Translations under genes and position numbers: made by a program | Notes under the pieces: generated by a model | Told to the model about the DNA's origin: nothing | Seen by the model: only the letters and a program-made list of their open reading frames with translations | Databases searched by the model: none | Assembly: GCA_016715465.1 (NCBI GenBank) | Contig: JADKAA010000024.1 | Location: 1,302,001 to 1,366,000, forward strand | Length of the DNA stretch: 64,000 bases | From: Saprospiraceae bacterium | Lineage (GTDB): Bacteria; Bacteroidota; Bacteroidia; Chitinophagales; Saprospiraceae | Reading direction: 5' to 3' | Part shown: positions 54,701 through 64,000 of the stretch, piece after piece | How positions within the stretch are numbered: position 1 is the first letter of the stretch | How the letters are laid out: each line of letters opens with the position of its first letter

Positions 54701-55150
54701 ATGGCAAAAGAAATAGAAACATTCGTAAAGTTGCAGGTGAAGGGCGGTGCAGCCAATCCCGCGCCTCCGGTAGGTCCTGCGCTGGGTTCAAAGGGTGTCA
54801 ATATTATGGAATTTTGTAAAAGATTCAATGCCGCTACCCAGGATATTCCTGGAAAGTTGGTTCCTGTACTCATCACTGTGTATAAGGATAAGTCTTTTGA
54901 TTTCGTCATCAAGACACCTGCAGCCGCAATACAACTGCTGGAAGCAACTAAGCTTAAGTCTGGATCTCCTCAGCCAAACCGAAATAAAGTAGGTACAGTA
55001 AGTTGGGAGCAGGTGAAGGCAATTGCCGAAAATAAAATGCCTGACCTCAATGCGTTTACAATTGAGTCAGCCATGAGCATGGTTGCTGGCACCGCCAGGT
55101 CAATGGGGCTTACCGTTTCCGGTACGCCTCCCTGGGAAGACAAAAATTGA
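54701..55150 (+). CDS. rplK: 50S ribosomal protein L11
   Basis: 149 residues. Family motifs KLQVKGGAANPAPPVGPALGSKGVNIMEFCKRFN and the C-terminal MSMVAGTARSMGLTV. Forms the GTPase-associated centre with 23S rRNA. Followed 64 bp later by rplA. Confidence 0.98.
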   Translation: MAKEIETFVKLQVKGGAANPAPPVGPALGSKGVNIMEFCKRFNAATQDIPGKLVPVLITVYKDKSFDFVIKTPAAAIQLLEATKLKSGSPQPNRNKVGTVSWEQVKAIAENKMPDLNAFTIESAMSMVAGTARSMGLTVSGTPPWEDKN

Positions 55151-55214
55151 TATTATTTAACCGGTAGGGAGTTTCATCTTCGGGTGGGACGATATTACCT
55201 CAAATCTTTTCACA

Positions 55215-55907
55215 ATGGCTAATCTTACTAAAAAAAGGAAAGAAGTCGAAGGCAAGGTAGATAAAAACAAATTCTACGCCCTCGCAGACTCAGTTGCCTT
55301 GGTAAAGGAAGTCAATACTACAAAGTTTGATGCGTCGGTAGACCTTCACGTCAAACTGGGTGTTGACCCCAGGAAAGCAGACCAGGCAATCAGGGGAACC
55401 GTTACCTTGCCACATGGCACAGGTAAAACCAAGAAGGTACTTGTACTGTGTAACCCTGACAAGGAACAGGAGGCATTAAATGCAGGTGCTGATTTCGCTG
55501 GCCTCGATAACTACATTACCCAGATCAAAGGTGGCTGGACCGATGTGGATGTCATCATTGCTACACCGGATGTAATGGCTAAAGTGGGCCAGGTCGGTAG
55601 GATCCTCGGTCCGAGGAACCTGATGCCAAACCCCAAAACAGGTACCGTTACCCTCGATGTGGCTTCGGCAGTGGAGGATGTCAAAAAAGGTAAAATTTCT
55701 TTCAGGGTGGACAAATATGGAATTATTCACACCACGATCGGAAGGGTATCATTTTCTAAAGACAAGTTGGCCGACAACGCTAAAGAATTGTTGTCAACGC
55801 TGGAGAGAATGAAACCAAGTACTGCCAAAGGTATTTACATGAGATCGATCAGTGTGGCTTCTACCATGAGTCCGGGGATCAAAATTGATCCAAAAACCAT
55901 TCATTAA
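55215..55907 (+). CDS. rplA: 50S ribosomal protein L1
   Basis: 230 residues; the family signature VDVIIATPDVMAKVGQVGRILGPRNLMPNPKTGTV (in part) is intact, as is TGKTKKVLVLC. L1 stalk protein and often translational regulator of rplK-rplA. Confidence 0.98.
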   Translation: MANLTKKRKEVEGKVDKNKFYALADSVALVKEVNTTKFDASVDLHVKLGVDPRKADQAIRGTVTLPHGTGKTKKVLVLCNPDKEQEALNAGADFAGLDNYITQIKGGWTDVDVIIATPDVMAKVGQVGRILGPRNLMPNPKTGTVTLDVASAVEDVKKGKISFRVDKYGIIHTTIGRVSFSKDKLADNAKELLSTLERMKPSTAKGIYMRSISVASTMSPGIKIDPKTIH

Positions 55908-55927
55908 ACCATTAAATTCAATTCACA

Positions 55928-56455
55928 ATGAAGAAAGGAGACAAGGCCTTAATGATAGATGAGCTGAAGGAAAAATTTGCGAACAACCCATTTTTCTACA
56001 TCACAGACTCTTCTTCACTCACCGTTGCGGCCATAAATAAATTCAGAAGGATTTGCTTTGAAAAAGGCATTGAAGTTCAGGTGGTGAAAAACACCCTTGT
56101 AAAAAAGGCCATGGAGCCTACCGCAGAAGAGAAAAACTACGTTGCCATTTATGATGCATTGCATGGCCCTACTACGTTGTTGTTCTGCGAAACGGCAAAC
56201 TTGCCTGCAAAGGTAATTAAGGAATTTAGGAAATCTAGTGACAGGCCTTTTATTAAGGGAGCTTACATCGATAGTGGCGTTTACTTAGGTGACGACCAAA
56301 TTGATGCACTGGCGAATCTTAAATCCAAAGAAGAACTTGTGGGTGAAATCATCGGCTTGTTGCAGTCACCTGCCAAAAATGTTATTTCCGCTCTTAAATC
56401 AGGCGGCAATACCATCGCAGGGTTGGTAAAGGCTCTTGAAGAAAGGGCAAATTAA
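55928..56455 (+). CDS. rplJ: 50S ribosomal protein L10
   Basis: 175 residues. N-terminal rRNA-binding part (FYITDSSSLTVAAINKFRR, VVKNTLVKKAM) and the C-terminal helix for L7/L12 dimers (GLLQSPAKNVISALKSGGNTIAGLVKAL). Base of the ribosomal stalk. Confidence 0.98.
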   Translation: MKKGDKALMIDELKEKFANNPFFYITDSSSLTVAAINKFRRICFEKGIEVQVVKNTLVKKAMEPTAEEKNYVAIYDALHGPTTLLFCETANLPAKVIKEFRKSSDRPFIKGAYIDSGVYLGDDQIDALANLKSKEELVGEIIGLLQSPAKNVISALKSGGNTIAGLVKALEERAN

Positions 56456-56520
56456 AGTTGGCTTCCAAGACAACGCCATAATATTTATTAATTATTATTT
56501 AAAATTTAAAACTCATTAAA

Positions 56521-56898
56521 ATGGCTGATTTAAAAGCATTTGCAGAGCAATTGGTAAACCTGACAGTAAAAGAGGTAAATGAACTTGCTCAGATTTTGAA
56601 AGACGAATATGGTATCGAACCAGCTGCTGCAGCTGTAGCATTCGCTGCTCCTGCCGGAGGTGGTGAAGCCGCTGCTCCAGTTGAAAAGACCGAATTCGAC
56701 GTAGTTTTGGCATCTGGTGGTGCTAACAAACTGGCAGTTGTTAAAGAGGTGAAGAACCTGCTCAACCTTGGCTTGAAAGAAGCCAAAGATATGGTTGACG
56801 GCGCTCCTTCAACTTTGAAAACGGCTGTTTCAAAAGCTGAGGCAGAACAAATCAAAACTGTCCTTACCGAGGCTGGTGCAACTGTAGAATTGAAGTAA
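56521..56898 (+). CDS. rplL: 50S ribosomal protein L7/L12
   Basis: 125 residues: dimerisation domain LKAFAEQLVNLTVKEVNELAQILK, Ala/Gly-rich hinge (about 36-53) and C-terminal domain KTEFDVVLASGGANKLAVVKEVKNLLNLGLKEAKDMVDGAP. Recruits translation factors. Confidence 0.98.
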   Translation: MADLKAFAEQLVNLTVKEVNELAQILKDEYGIEPAAAAVAFAAPAGGGEAAAPVEKTEFDVVLASGGANKLAVVKEVKNLLNLGLKEAKDMVDGAPSTLKTAVSKAEAEQIKTVLTEAGATVELK

Positions 56899-56946
56899 TT
56901 CTGTATGCGAGACTTAGTTAATCTTAAGTCTTAAAATAAATGGTAC

Positions 56947-56996
56947 GGCTTGGTCTCCTTCAAAAGGAGACTAAGCCTACTGCCGTTTATACTTTT
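56947..56996 (+). terminator. Hairpin between rplL and rpoB (probable attenuator or partial terminator)
   Basis: Left arm 56947-56960 pairs with 56965-56977 over 13 bp with one G-T pair, loop CAAA. A T run (56993-56998) follows 15 bp later. ACGGC (56945-56949) can alternatively pair with GCCGT (56982-56986). This is the position of the attenuator that lowers rpoBC relative to ribosomal genes in other bacteria. Confidence 0.65.
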
Positions 56997-57056
56997 TTGA
57001 AATCATTAGAACATTGGCGCTCAGTCGGTGTTAACTTTAAATAAAGTGTTATTAGG

Positions 57057-60000
57057 ATGGCATCAACAAAAAACGGATCAAAAGATAGAATTAACTTCGG
57101 AAAAATTAAACTTCCATCTTACTATCCTGACCTGCTGGAAATTCAGTTAAAATCCTTTCAGGAATTTTTTCAGTTGGAAACCACTCCGGAAAATAGAAAC
57201 AGCGAAGGTCTGTACCGGGTTTTTCAGGAAAATTTTCCCATCACGGATACAAGAAACATTTTCGTTCTCGAATTTCTCGACTATTTCATCGACCCGCCGC
57301 GCTACACCATTGACGAGTGTGTGCAAAGGGGACTTACCTACAGCGTGCCGCTTAAGGCAAAGCTTAGACTTTCCTGTAACGATGAGGAGCACGTAGATTT
57401 TCAAACCATTGTTCAGGACGTTTTCCTGGGCAACATTCCTTACATGACGCCAAAAGGTACATTCGTGATCAATGGCGCAGAAAGGGTAGTGGTGTCTCAA
57501 CTCCACAGGTCTCCCGGGGTGTTTTTCAGCCAGACCTTTCACCCAAATGGTACTGCCATCTATTCAGCCAGGGTTATCCCATTTAAGGGAGCCTGGATGG
57601 AATTTGCCACCGACATTAACTCTGTCATGTATGCTTACATAGATAGAAAGAAAAAATTCCCGGTTACGACATTGCTTCGTGCAATCGGATTTGACTCTGA
57701 TAAAGACATCCTCAATATATTTGATCTGGCCGAAGAAATTAAAGTGACCGACAAATCACTGAAAAAGGCCATCGGCAGGAAACTGGCAGCAAGGGTGCTT
57801 CGCAAATGGATAGAAGACTTCGTGGACGAAGATACCGGAGAAGTGGTTACCATCGAGCGAAATGAAATCATCCTGGAAAGGGATGTAGTGCTCGATGAAG
57901 AAAACATACACCTCATCAGTGACATCGACGCCGACACCATCATCCTTCAAAAAGAAGACCTCGATGTCGATTACAGCATCATCTATAACACCCTGCAAAA
58001 AGACCCTTCCAGCTCGGAAGTAGAAGCGGTTACTCAGATTTATCGTCAGCTAAGGGGCACAGATCCCCCAGATGAAGAAACGGCCAGGGGCATTATCGAT
58101 AAACTTTTCTTCTCCGACAAACGATACAATCTCGGTGAAGTAGGAAGGTATAAGATAAATAAAAAACTAAAACTGGATATCAACATGGAGACCCTGGTAT
58201 TGACCAAGGAAGACATCATATCCATCGTTAAATTTCTGGTAGCCCTGGTCAATCAAAAAGCGGAACTCGATGATATTGACCACCTGAGCAACAGGAGGGT
58301 TCGTACCGTGGGTGAACAACTATACGCACAATTCGGCGTTGGTCTTGCCAGGATGGCTCGTACCATTAGGGAAAGAATGAACGTAAGGGATAATGAAGTG
58401 TTTACTCCGGTAGACCTCATAAATGCCCGTACTTTATCATCGGTGATCAACTCATTCTTTGGTACCAGTCAGTTATCTCAGTTCCTGGATCAAACGAATC
58501 CACTATCAGAGATTACCCACAAAAGAAGAATATCTGCCCTAGGTCCCGGTGGTCTTTCCAGAGAGCGGGCAGGCTTTGAAGTAAGGGACGTTCACTATTC
58601 TCACTACGGTCGTCTTTGTACCATTGAGACACCGGAAGGACCAAATATTGGTTTGATTTCTACCCTTTGCGTTCACGCTAAGGTCAATAAAATGGGCTTT
58701 CTCGAGACTCCTTACCGCGTCGTCAAAAAAGGTATGGTAAGTTTGGCCGCTGAAGCCGAATACTTGTCAGCAGAGAGTGAAGATCACATGAAGATCGCAC
58801 AGGCCAATGCAGCCGTTGACGAAAAAGGCGCTTTCCTGGATGAACGTATCAAAGGAAGAGAGCAGGGTGAATTCCCGATCTTTACTCCTGATGAAATAGA
58901 TTACATCGACATCGCACCAAACCAGATAGTGGGTGTTTCCGCTTCCCTCATCCCATTCCTTGAGAACGATGATGCCAACAGGGCGCTGATGGGATCTAAC
59001 ATGCAACGTCAGGCAGTGCCATTGATTAAACCCAAGGCTCCAATCGTAGGTACCGGTATAGAAGCAAAGGTGGCGGCAGACTCCAACATGCTCATCAACT
59101 CAGAAGGAGATGGCGTTGTGGAATATGTTGACTCTACCAAAATCATCATTAAATATGACCGCACAGAATCAGAAAGACTCGTTTCTTTTGATGACGATGC
59201 GGTTACCTATAGCCTTACCAAGTTTACCAGAACAAACCAGGGTACCTGTATTAACCTGAAACCGATCGTAAGAAAAGGAGACAGGGTGAAAAAAGGCAGC
59301 TTGCTTTGTGAAGGTTATGCCACCGAAAATGGTGAACTCGCTTTGGGGCAAAACCTCAAAGTGGCCTTCATGCCATGGAAAGGGTACAATTTCGAGGATG
59401 CCATCGTACTTTCGGAGCGGGTAGTTAAAGAAGACATATTTACATCCATCCATATTGAAAGTTTTGAGCTCGACATCCGGGATACAAAACTCGGAGAGGA
59501 AGAACTCACTTGCGACATTCCAAACGTGAGCGAAGAAGCCACCAAGGATCTCGATGAAAATGGCATCATCCGATTGGGTGCATGGGTTTCGGAAGGGGAT
59601 ATCCTCATTGGAAAAATTACGCCAAAAGGAGAGACAGATCCTACTCCGGAAGAAAAACTCCTCAGAGCCATTTTCGGTGACAAAGCGGGTGATGTCAAAG
59701 ATGCCTCCCTCAAAACTCCGCCTTCCATCCAGGGAGTGATCATCGACAAACAATTGTTTGCCAGAGCCAAAAAGGATAAGTTTCAAAAAGTACAGGAGAA
59801 AGAGCTGCTTACCAAGCTTGACGACGATCATGCGGTGGAAGTCAATAAACTCAAGACACTGCTCATCGACAAACTTATGACCATGCTGGCTTCGAAAGTT
59901 TCTGAAGGGGTGTACAGCATCTACAAAGAGGAGCTTATTACCAAGGGAACAAAGTTCAGTCCAAAAGTTCTGAAAGAGATCGACTATACCACTGTCGATT

Positions 60001-60869
60001 ACTCCGGTTGGACAAAGGAAAAGGATATAAATGAACAGGTTGCCAGATTGCTTCACAACTTTAACATCAAGTTGAATGGAGAATTGGGTCGATATAAAAG
60101 AGAGAAATACAACATTTCCATCGGAGATGAATTACCTGCTGGTGTATTGAAACTGGCCAAAGTTTACCTGGCTAAAAAGCGAAAGCTTAAGGTAGGTGAT
60201 AAATTGGCTGGAAGACACGGTAACAAGGGTATTGTTTCCAGGATTGTAAGGGAAGAAGATATGCCTTTCCTGGAAGATGGAACGCCGGTTGACATAGTAC
60301 TCAATCCACTGGGTGTACCTTCAAGAATGAACCTCGGTCAGATTTTCGAAACCGTATTGGGTTGGGCAGGTAAAAACCTGGGCATGCGATTTGCGACGCC
60401 GATCTTTGACGGAGCCAGCATCCACGAGATCGATACTTACGTGCAAAAAGCAGGTCTTCCTTCATTGGGTCAGACATACCTCTATGATGGAGAAACAGGT
60501 GACAGGTTCCACCAGCAGGCAACTGTGGGTGTAATCTACATGCTAAAACTTTCGCACATGGTGGATGATAAAATGCACGCCAGGTCAATTGGACCGTACT
60601 CTCTGATTACCCAGCAACCTTTGGGTGGTAAGGCGCAGTTTGGTGGGCAGCGATTTGGTGAGATGGAAGTGTGGGCATTGGAAGCATATGGTGCGGCCAA
60701 TATCCTTAGGGAACTCCTTACCATTAAATCGGATGACATCATCGGAAGGGCAAAAGCGTATGAGGCAATCGTCAAGGGTGAAAACCTCCCGGAACCTAAT
60801 ATTCCGGAGTCATTCAACGTATTCGTTCACGAACTCAGGGGACTTGCCCTTGATATTAAATTTGAATAA
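57057..60869 (+). CDS. rpoB: DNA-directed RNA polymerase subunit beta
   Basis: 1270 residues, typical for Bacteroidota. The rifampicin-binding region reads FGTSQLSQFLDQTNPLSEITHKRRISALGPGGL, a normal (sensitive-type) sequence. Also seen: GYNFEDAIVLSER, GETDPTPEEKLLRAIFGDKAGDVKD, GDKLAGRHGNKGIVSRI and the C-terminal GGKAQFGGQRFGEMEVWALEAYGA. rpoC starts 21 bp after the stop. Confidence 0.98.
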   Translation: MASTKNGSKDRINFGKIKLPSYYPDLLEIQLKSFQEFFQLETTPENRNSEGLYRVFQENFPITDTRNIFVLEFLDYFIDPPRYTIDECVQRGLTYSVPLKAKLRLSCNDEEHVDFQTIVQDVFLGNIPYMTPKGTFVINGAERVVVSQLHRSPGVFFSQTFHPNGTAIYSARVIPFKGAWMEFATDINSVMYAYIDRKKKFPVTTLLRAIGFDSDKDILNIFDLAEEIKVTDKSLKKAIGRKLAARVLRKWIEDFVDEDTGEVVTIERNEIILERDVVLDEENIHLISDIDADTIILQKEDLDVDYSIIYNTLQKDPSSSEVEAVTQIYRQLRGTDPPDEETARGIIDKLFFSDKRYNLGEVGRYKINKKLKLDINMETLVLTKEDIISIVKFLVALVNQKAELDDIDHLSNRRVRTVGEQLYAQFGVGLARMARTIRERMNVRDNEVFTPVDLINARTLSSVINSFFGTSQLSQFLDQTNPLSEITHKRRISALGPGGLSRERAGFEVRDVHYSHYGRLCTIETPEGPNIGLISTLCVHAKVNKMGFLETPYRVVKKGMVSLAAEAEYLSAESEDHMKIAQANAAVDEKGAFLDERIKGREQGEFPIFTPDEIDYIDIAPNQIVGVSASLIPFLENDDANRALMGSNMQRQAVPLIKPKAPIVGTGIEAKVAADSNMLINSEGDGVVEYVDSTKIIIKYDRTESERLVSFDDDAVTYSLTKFTRTNQGTCINLKPIVRKGDRVKKGSLLCEGYATENGELALGQNLKVAFMPWKGYNFEDAIVLSERVVKEDIFTSIHIESFELDIRDTKLGEEELTCDIPNVSEEATKDLDENGIIRLGAWVSEGDILIGKITPKGETDPTPEEKLLRAIFGDKAGDVKDASLKTPPSIQGVIIDKQLFARAKKDKFQKVQEKELLTKLDDDHAVEVNKLKTLLIDKLMTMLASKVSEGVYSIYKEELITKGTKFSPKVLKEIDYTTVDYSGWTKEKDINEQVARLLHNFNIKLNGELGRYKREKYNISIGDELPAGVLKLAKVYLAKKRKLKVGDKLAGRHGNKGIVSRIVREEDMPFLEDGTPVDIVLNPLGVPSRMNLGQIFETVLGWAGKNLGMRFATPIFDGASIHEIDTYVQKAGLPSLGQTYLYDGETGDRFHQQATVGVIYMLKLSHMVDDKMHARSIGPYSLITQQPLGGKAQFGGQRFGEMEVWALEAYGAANILRELLTIKSDDIIGRAKAYEAIVKGENLPEPNIPESFNVFVHELRGLALDIKFE

Positions 60870-60890
60870 TCTACAAAAATATACCTGCAA

Positions 60891-63800
60891 ATGGCATTAA
60901 AAAAAGTTGCAAAAGTCGGTAAGTCCTTTGATTCCATTACCATCAGTCTTTCATCTCCCGATGAAATCCTGGAAAGGTCAAGGGGAGAGGTACTTAAGCC
61001 AGAGACCATCAACTATCGTTCGTACAAACCTGAAAGAGATGGTTTGTTCTGTGAACGTATATTTGGCCCTGTGAAGGATTATGAGTGTTATTGCGGAAAA
61101 TATAAGCGCATTCGATATAAAGGCATTGTATGCGACCGTTGCGGTGTTGAAGTAACAGAGAAGAAAGTTAGACGTGAACGCATGGGCCACATCAAACTGG
61201 TGGTTCCGGTAGTGCACATTTGGTTTTTCAAGTCTCTGCCAAACAAGATCGGTTATTTGTTGGGCACCTCTTCCAAAAACCTGGAGTCCATCATCTACTA
61301 CGAAAAATTTGTGGTCATCCAGCCGGGTATTAAAGAAGGCGAAGTAAAAAATCTCGACCTGCTATCTGAGGAAGATTACCTGGCCATCGTGGACAGCCTT
61401 CCAAAGGAAAACCACATGTTGGATGACAGCGACCCTAATAAGTTCATAGCCAAGATGGGTGCTGAAGCCATCTTTGATTTGCTCATGAGGCTTGACCTCG
61501 CCAGCCTGTCTTATAACCTAAGACACCAGGCATCGGTTGAGACTTCACAACAACGTAAATCAGAAGCCTTAAAAAGGCTAAGGGTTGTGGAAGCTTTCAA
61601 GGAAGGATTCGAAAGAAATACCAACAAGCCGGAATGGACCATCATCCAGTACCTGCCTGTAATACCTCCTGAATTAAGGCCATTGGTGCCATTGGACGGA
61701 GGAAGATTCGCCAGCTCAGATCTGAATGACCTGTATAGAAGGGTCATCATAAGAAACAACCGTCTGAAGCGACTTCTCGAGATCAAAGCGCCTGAAGTAA
61801 TCCTTCGAAATGAGAAGAGGATGCTCCAGGAAGCTGTAGATTCACTCTTTGACAATTCCAGGAAATCCAATGCCGTTAAAGCGGAGGGTGGAAGGGCATT
61901 AAAATCACTCAGTGACATCCTCAAAGGTAAACAAGGTCGATTCAGGCAGAACCTGTTGGGAAAAAGGGTTGACTACTCAGGCCGTTCAGTCATCGTGGTA
62001 GGACCAACACTTCACCTGCATGAATGCGGTATTCCCAAGGGCATGGCCGCAGAATTGTTTAAGCCGTTTATCATCAGAAAACTCATCGAAAGGGGAGTAG
62101 TAAAAACGGTAAAATCAGCTAAAAAACTGGTAGATAAAAAGGATCCCATCATTTGGGAAATCCTGGAAAATATCCTCAAGGGGCATCCGGTATTGCTCAA
62201 CAGAGCACCTACACTTCACCGTTTGTCTATTCAGGCATTCCAGCCAAGACTGGTAGAGGGCAAGGCGATTCAGTTGCACCCACTGGTGTGCGGTGCGTTT
62301 AACGCAGACTTTGACGGTGACCAGATGGCGGTACACGTACCACTTAGCCATGCTGCAATCCTGGAAGCCCAGGTATTGATGTTGTCATCTCACAACATGC
62401 TCAATCCACAGGACGGTTCGCCAGTTACCCTGCCTTCTCAGGACATGGTTCTGGGTCTGTATTACCTTACAAAAGCGAGGAGAGACAAGGTCAAGGGTGC
62501 AGGCATGAAGTTTTATTCTGCAGAAGAAGTGCTTATTGCCTTTAATGAAGGCAGTATCGACCTTCATGCGCCGATCCATGTAAAAACAAGGGTTCAAAAA
62601 GAAGATGGCAGCCTTGGTACAGGATTAATGGAAACCACCGTAGGAAGGGTAATCTTCAACGAAGCTGTTCCGGAATCAGTACCTTTCATCAATATTCTGA
62701 TGACCAAGAAAAATCTTAAAAAGGTAATTTCAGACATCATCATTAAGACAGATTTTAATGCCACGGCAAAGTTTTTGGATGAGATAAAGGAACTTGGCTT
62801 CTTCTGGTCATTCAAAGGCGGTTTGTCATTTAACCTTGGTGACCTTATTACACCTTCTGTGAAAGAACAAACATTGATCGATGCACAGTTGGAAGTCGAT
62901 GAAGTTTGGGAGAACTACAATATGGGTCTCATTACACCAAATGAACGATACAACCAGGTCATTGACAAATGGACTTTTGCGGATAACATGATTACAGACA
63001 ACCTTATGCGGGAACTTTCCCAGCATAAAGGCGGATTCAATTCTGTGTTCATGATGCTTGATTCAGGCGCCAGGGGCAGTAAACAGCAGATCAAGCAGCT
63101 TGCCGGTCTGCGGGGACTTATGGCGAAACCAAGAAAGTCTGGAGATACCGGAGGTGCAATCATCGAAAACCCAATCCTTTCTAATTTCCTGGAAGGTTTG
63201 TCGGTTTTGGAATACTTTATCTCTACCCACGGTGCGCGTAAGGGTCTGGCCGATACGGCTCTTAAGACGGCCGATGCCGGTTACCTTACCAGGAGGCTTG
63301 TGGATGTGGCTCAGGATGTCATCATAACAGAAAGAGACTGCGATACACTTAGGGGTATTGAGACATCTGCTTTGAAGGATAACGAAAGTGTAATTGAAAA
63401 TCTTTCTTCCAGAATTGTGGGCAGGTACACTCTGCATAATGTATTGGATCCGGTAACCGATGAGATTATCCTGGAACCAGGTGAATTTATCACGGATGAA
63501 AAGGCAAAGATCATCGAAGATTCTGGCATAGAAAGTGTGACCATCAGGTCGGTACTGACTTGTGAAACCAAGAGTGGAGTTTGTGCAAAGTGTTATGGTA
63601 AAAACCTCGCAAATGGCCGTATAGCCGAAGCAGGTGATGCTGTAGGCATCATTGCAGCTCAAAGTATCGGTGAACCTGGAACACAGCTTACCCTGAGGAC
63701 ATTCCACGTGGGTGGTATCGCTTCGGTTTCCAAAACAGAATCTGAAATCGTATCGAAGTTTGAAGGAAAGATTGAATTTGACAACATAAAGGTAACAGAA

Positions 63801-64000
63801 GGACAGGACCAGGCCACTGTAGTTTTGTCAAGGTCAGGTGAAATCAGGATCTTAGATGAAGCTACAGGCAAAGTGTTTAATACACACCATATTCCTTACG
63901 GTTCTGACCTGAAGGTGAAAAACAACCAAAAGGTTGTCAAAGGTGATGTCATTTGTGAATGGGATCCCTTCAACAACGTAATCATCTCGGAATTTAAAGG
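60891..64000 (+). CDS. rpoC: DNA-directed RNA polymerase subunit beta' (partial, runs off the window)
   Basis: At least 1036 codons with no stop; the 3' end is outside the window. Start ATG 60891 (MALKKVAKVGKSFDSITISL). The N-terminal zinc-binding region DYECYCGKYKRIRYKGIVCDRCGVEVTEKKVRRERMGHI is intact. Bridge and catalytic parts: LLGKRVDYSGRSVIVVGPTLHLHECGIPK, GHPVLLNRAPTLHRLSIQAFQPRL and the Mg-binding NADFDGDQMAVHVPL (D473-D477). The later zinc site CETKSGVCAKCYGKNLA and trigger-loop motif GDAVGIIAAQSIGEPGTQLTLRTFHVGG are also seen. Confidence 0.98.
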   Translation, partial: MALKKVAKVGKSFDSITISLSSPDEILERSRGEVLKPETINYRSYKPERDGLFCERIFGPVKDYECYCGKYKRIRYKGIVCDRCGVEVTEKKVRRERMGHIKLVVPVVHIWFFKSLPNKIGYLLGTSSKNLESIIYYEKFVVIQPGIKEGEVKNLDLLSEEDYLAIVDSLPKENHMLDDSDPNKFIAKMGAEAIFDLLMRLDLASLSYNLRHQASVETSQQRKSEALKRLRVVEAFKEGFERNTNKPEWTIIQYLPVIPPELRPLVPLDGGRFASSDLNDLYRRVIIRNNRLKRLLEIKAPEVILRNEKRMLQEAVDSLFDNSRKSNAVKAEGGRALKSLSDILKGKQGRFRQNLLGKRVDYSGRSVIVVGPTLHLHECGIPKGMAAELFKPFIIRKLIERGVVKTVKSAKKLVDKKDPIIWEILENILKGHPVLLNRAPTLHRLSIQAFQPRLVEGKAIQLHPLVCGAFNADFDGDQMAVHVPLSHAAILEAQVLMLSSHNMLNPQDGSPVTLPSQDMVLGLYYLTKARRDKVKGAGMKFYSAEEVLIAFNEGSIDLHAPIHVKTRVQKEDGSLGTGLMETTVGRVIFNEAVPESVPFINILMTKKNLKKVISDIIIKTDFNATAKFLDEIKELGFFWSFKGGLSFNLGDLITPSVKEQTLIDAQLEVDEVWENYNMGLITPNERYNQVIDKWTFADNMITDNLMRELSQHKGGFNSVFMMLDSGARGSKQQIKQLAGLRGLMAKPRKSGDTGGAIIENPILSNFLEGLSVLEYFISTHGARKGLADTALKTADAGYLTRRLVDVAQDVIITERDCDTLRGIETSALKDNESVIENLSSRIVGRYTLHNVLDPVTDEIILEPGEFITDEKAKIIEDSGIESVTIRSVLTCETKSGVCAKCYGKNLANGRIAEAGDAVGIIAAQSIGEPGTQLTLRTFHVGGIASVSKTESEIVSKFEGKIEFDNIKVTEGQDQATVVLSRSGEIRILDEATGKVFNTHHIPYGSDLKVKNNQKVVKGDVICEWDPFNNVIISEFK

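Noticed and set aside
59169..60056. Minus-strand frame inside rpoB
   Set aside because: Shadow of rpoB; no signal of its own.

Overview
The window reads as a chromosomal segment of a Bacteroidota bacterium, probably Saprospiria-like (the class is an inference). The evidence is a gene with a type IX secretion (Por) C-terminal sorting region, several promoters with the Bacteroidota -7 box TAnnTTTG, weak or absent Shine-Dalgarno sites, many lipoproteins and Gln-rich signal-peptide cleavage sites, and the typical tRNA - tuf - tRNA-Trp - secE - nusG - rplKAJL - rpoBC block. Intergenic DNA is unusually rich in short tandem repeats and hairpins.

Layout: 1-1402 carries mnmE. 1460-5923 holds a surface leucine-rich-like/TSP3 protein, a small outer-membrane barrel and an IS4-family insertion sequence with 16-bp inverted ends and a 10-bp target duplication. 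5924-6719 is repeat-rich and gene-free. 6720-10342 holds a secreted caspase-like protein and two lipoproteins. 10455-16447 is a tight five-gene operon of exported proteins of unknown function, ending in a protein with a transglutaminase-like Cys-His-Asp signature. 16632-23758 holds an ABC-F ATPase, a 14-unit array of 29-bp hairpin repeats, a GH32 fructan hydrolase lipoprotein and pyruvate phosphate dikinase. 24119-34084 is an accessory stretch: two AAA/DUF4143-type ATPases (one frameshifted), a luciferase-like oxidoreductase, a RibD-C/ArsR/SRPBCC trio, a T9SS-exported protein and dinB.

34550-44505 is a reduced-sulfur island: TauE/SafE exporter, a broken sulfide:quinone oxidoreductase, a persulfide dioxygenase-rhodanese fusion, a split YeeE/YedE transporter, a TsdA-type dihaem cytochrome, a periplasmic DsrE-like protein, a Tat-exported SoxB-like hydrolase and an OprD-like porin. 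A plausible reading is uptake of thiosulfate or related sulfur, oxidation at the periplasmic face, and cytoplasmic persulfide oxidation with export of sulfite.

44783-51615 is a TetR-controlled drug/metabolite efflux operon (TolC, HlyD, two ATPases, two ABC-2 permeases). 51961-64000 is the translation/transcription block; rpoC runs off the end.

Nine apparent frameshifts occur in four genes, and eight are explained by loss of one base from a short run of identical bases, so sequencing error must be weighed against real decay. All functional calls are by reading motifs; no database search was run.
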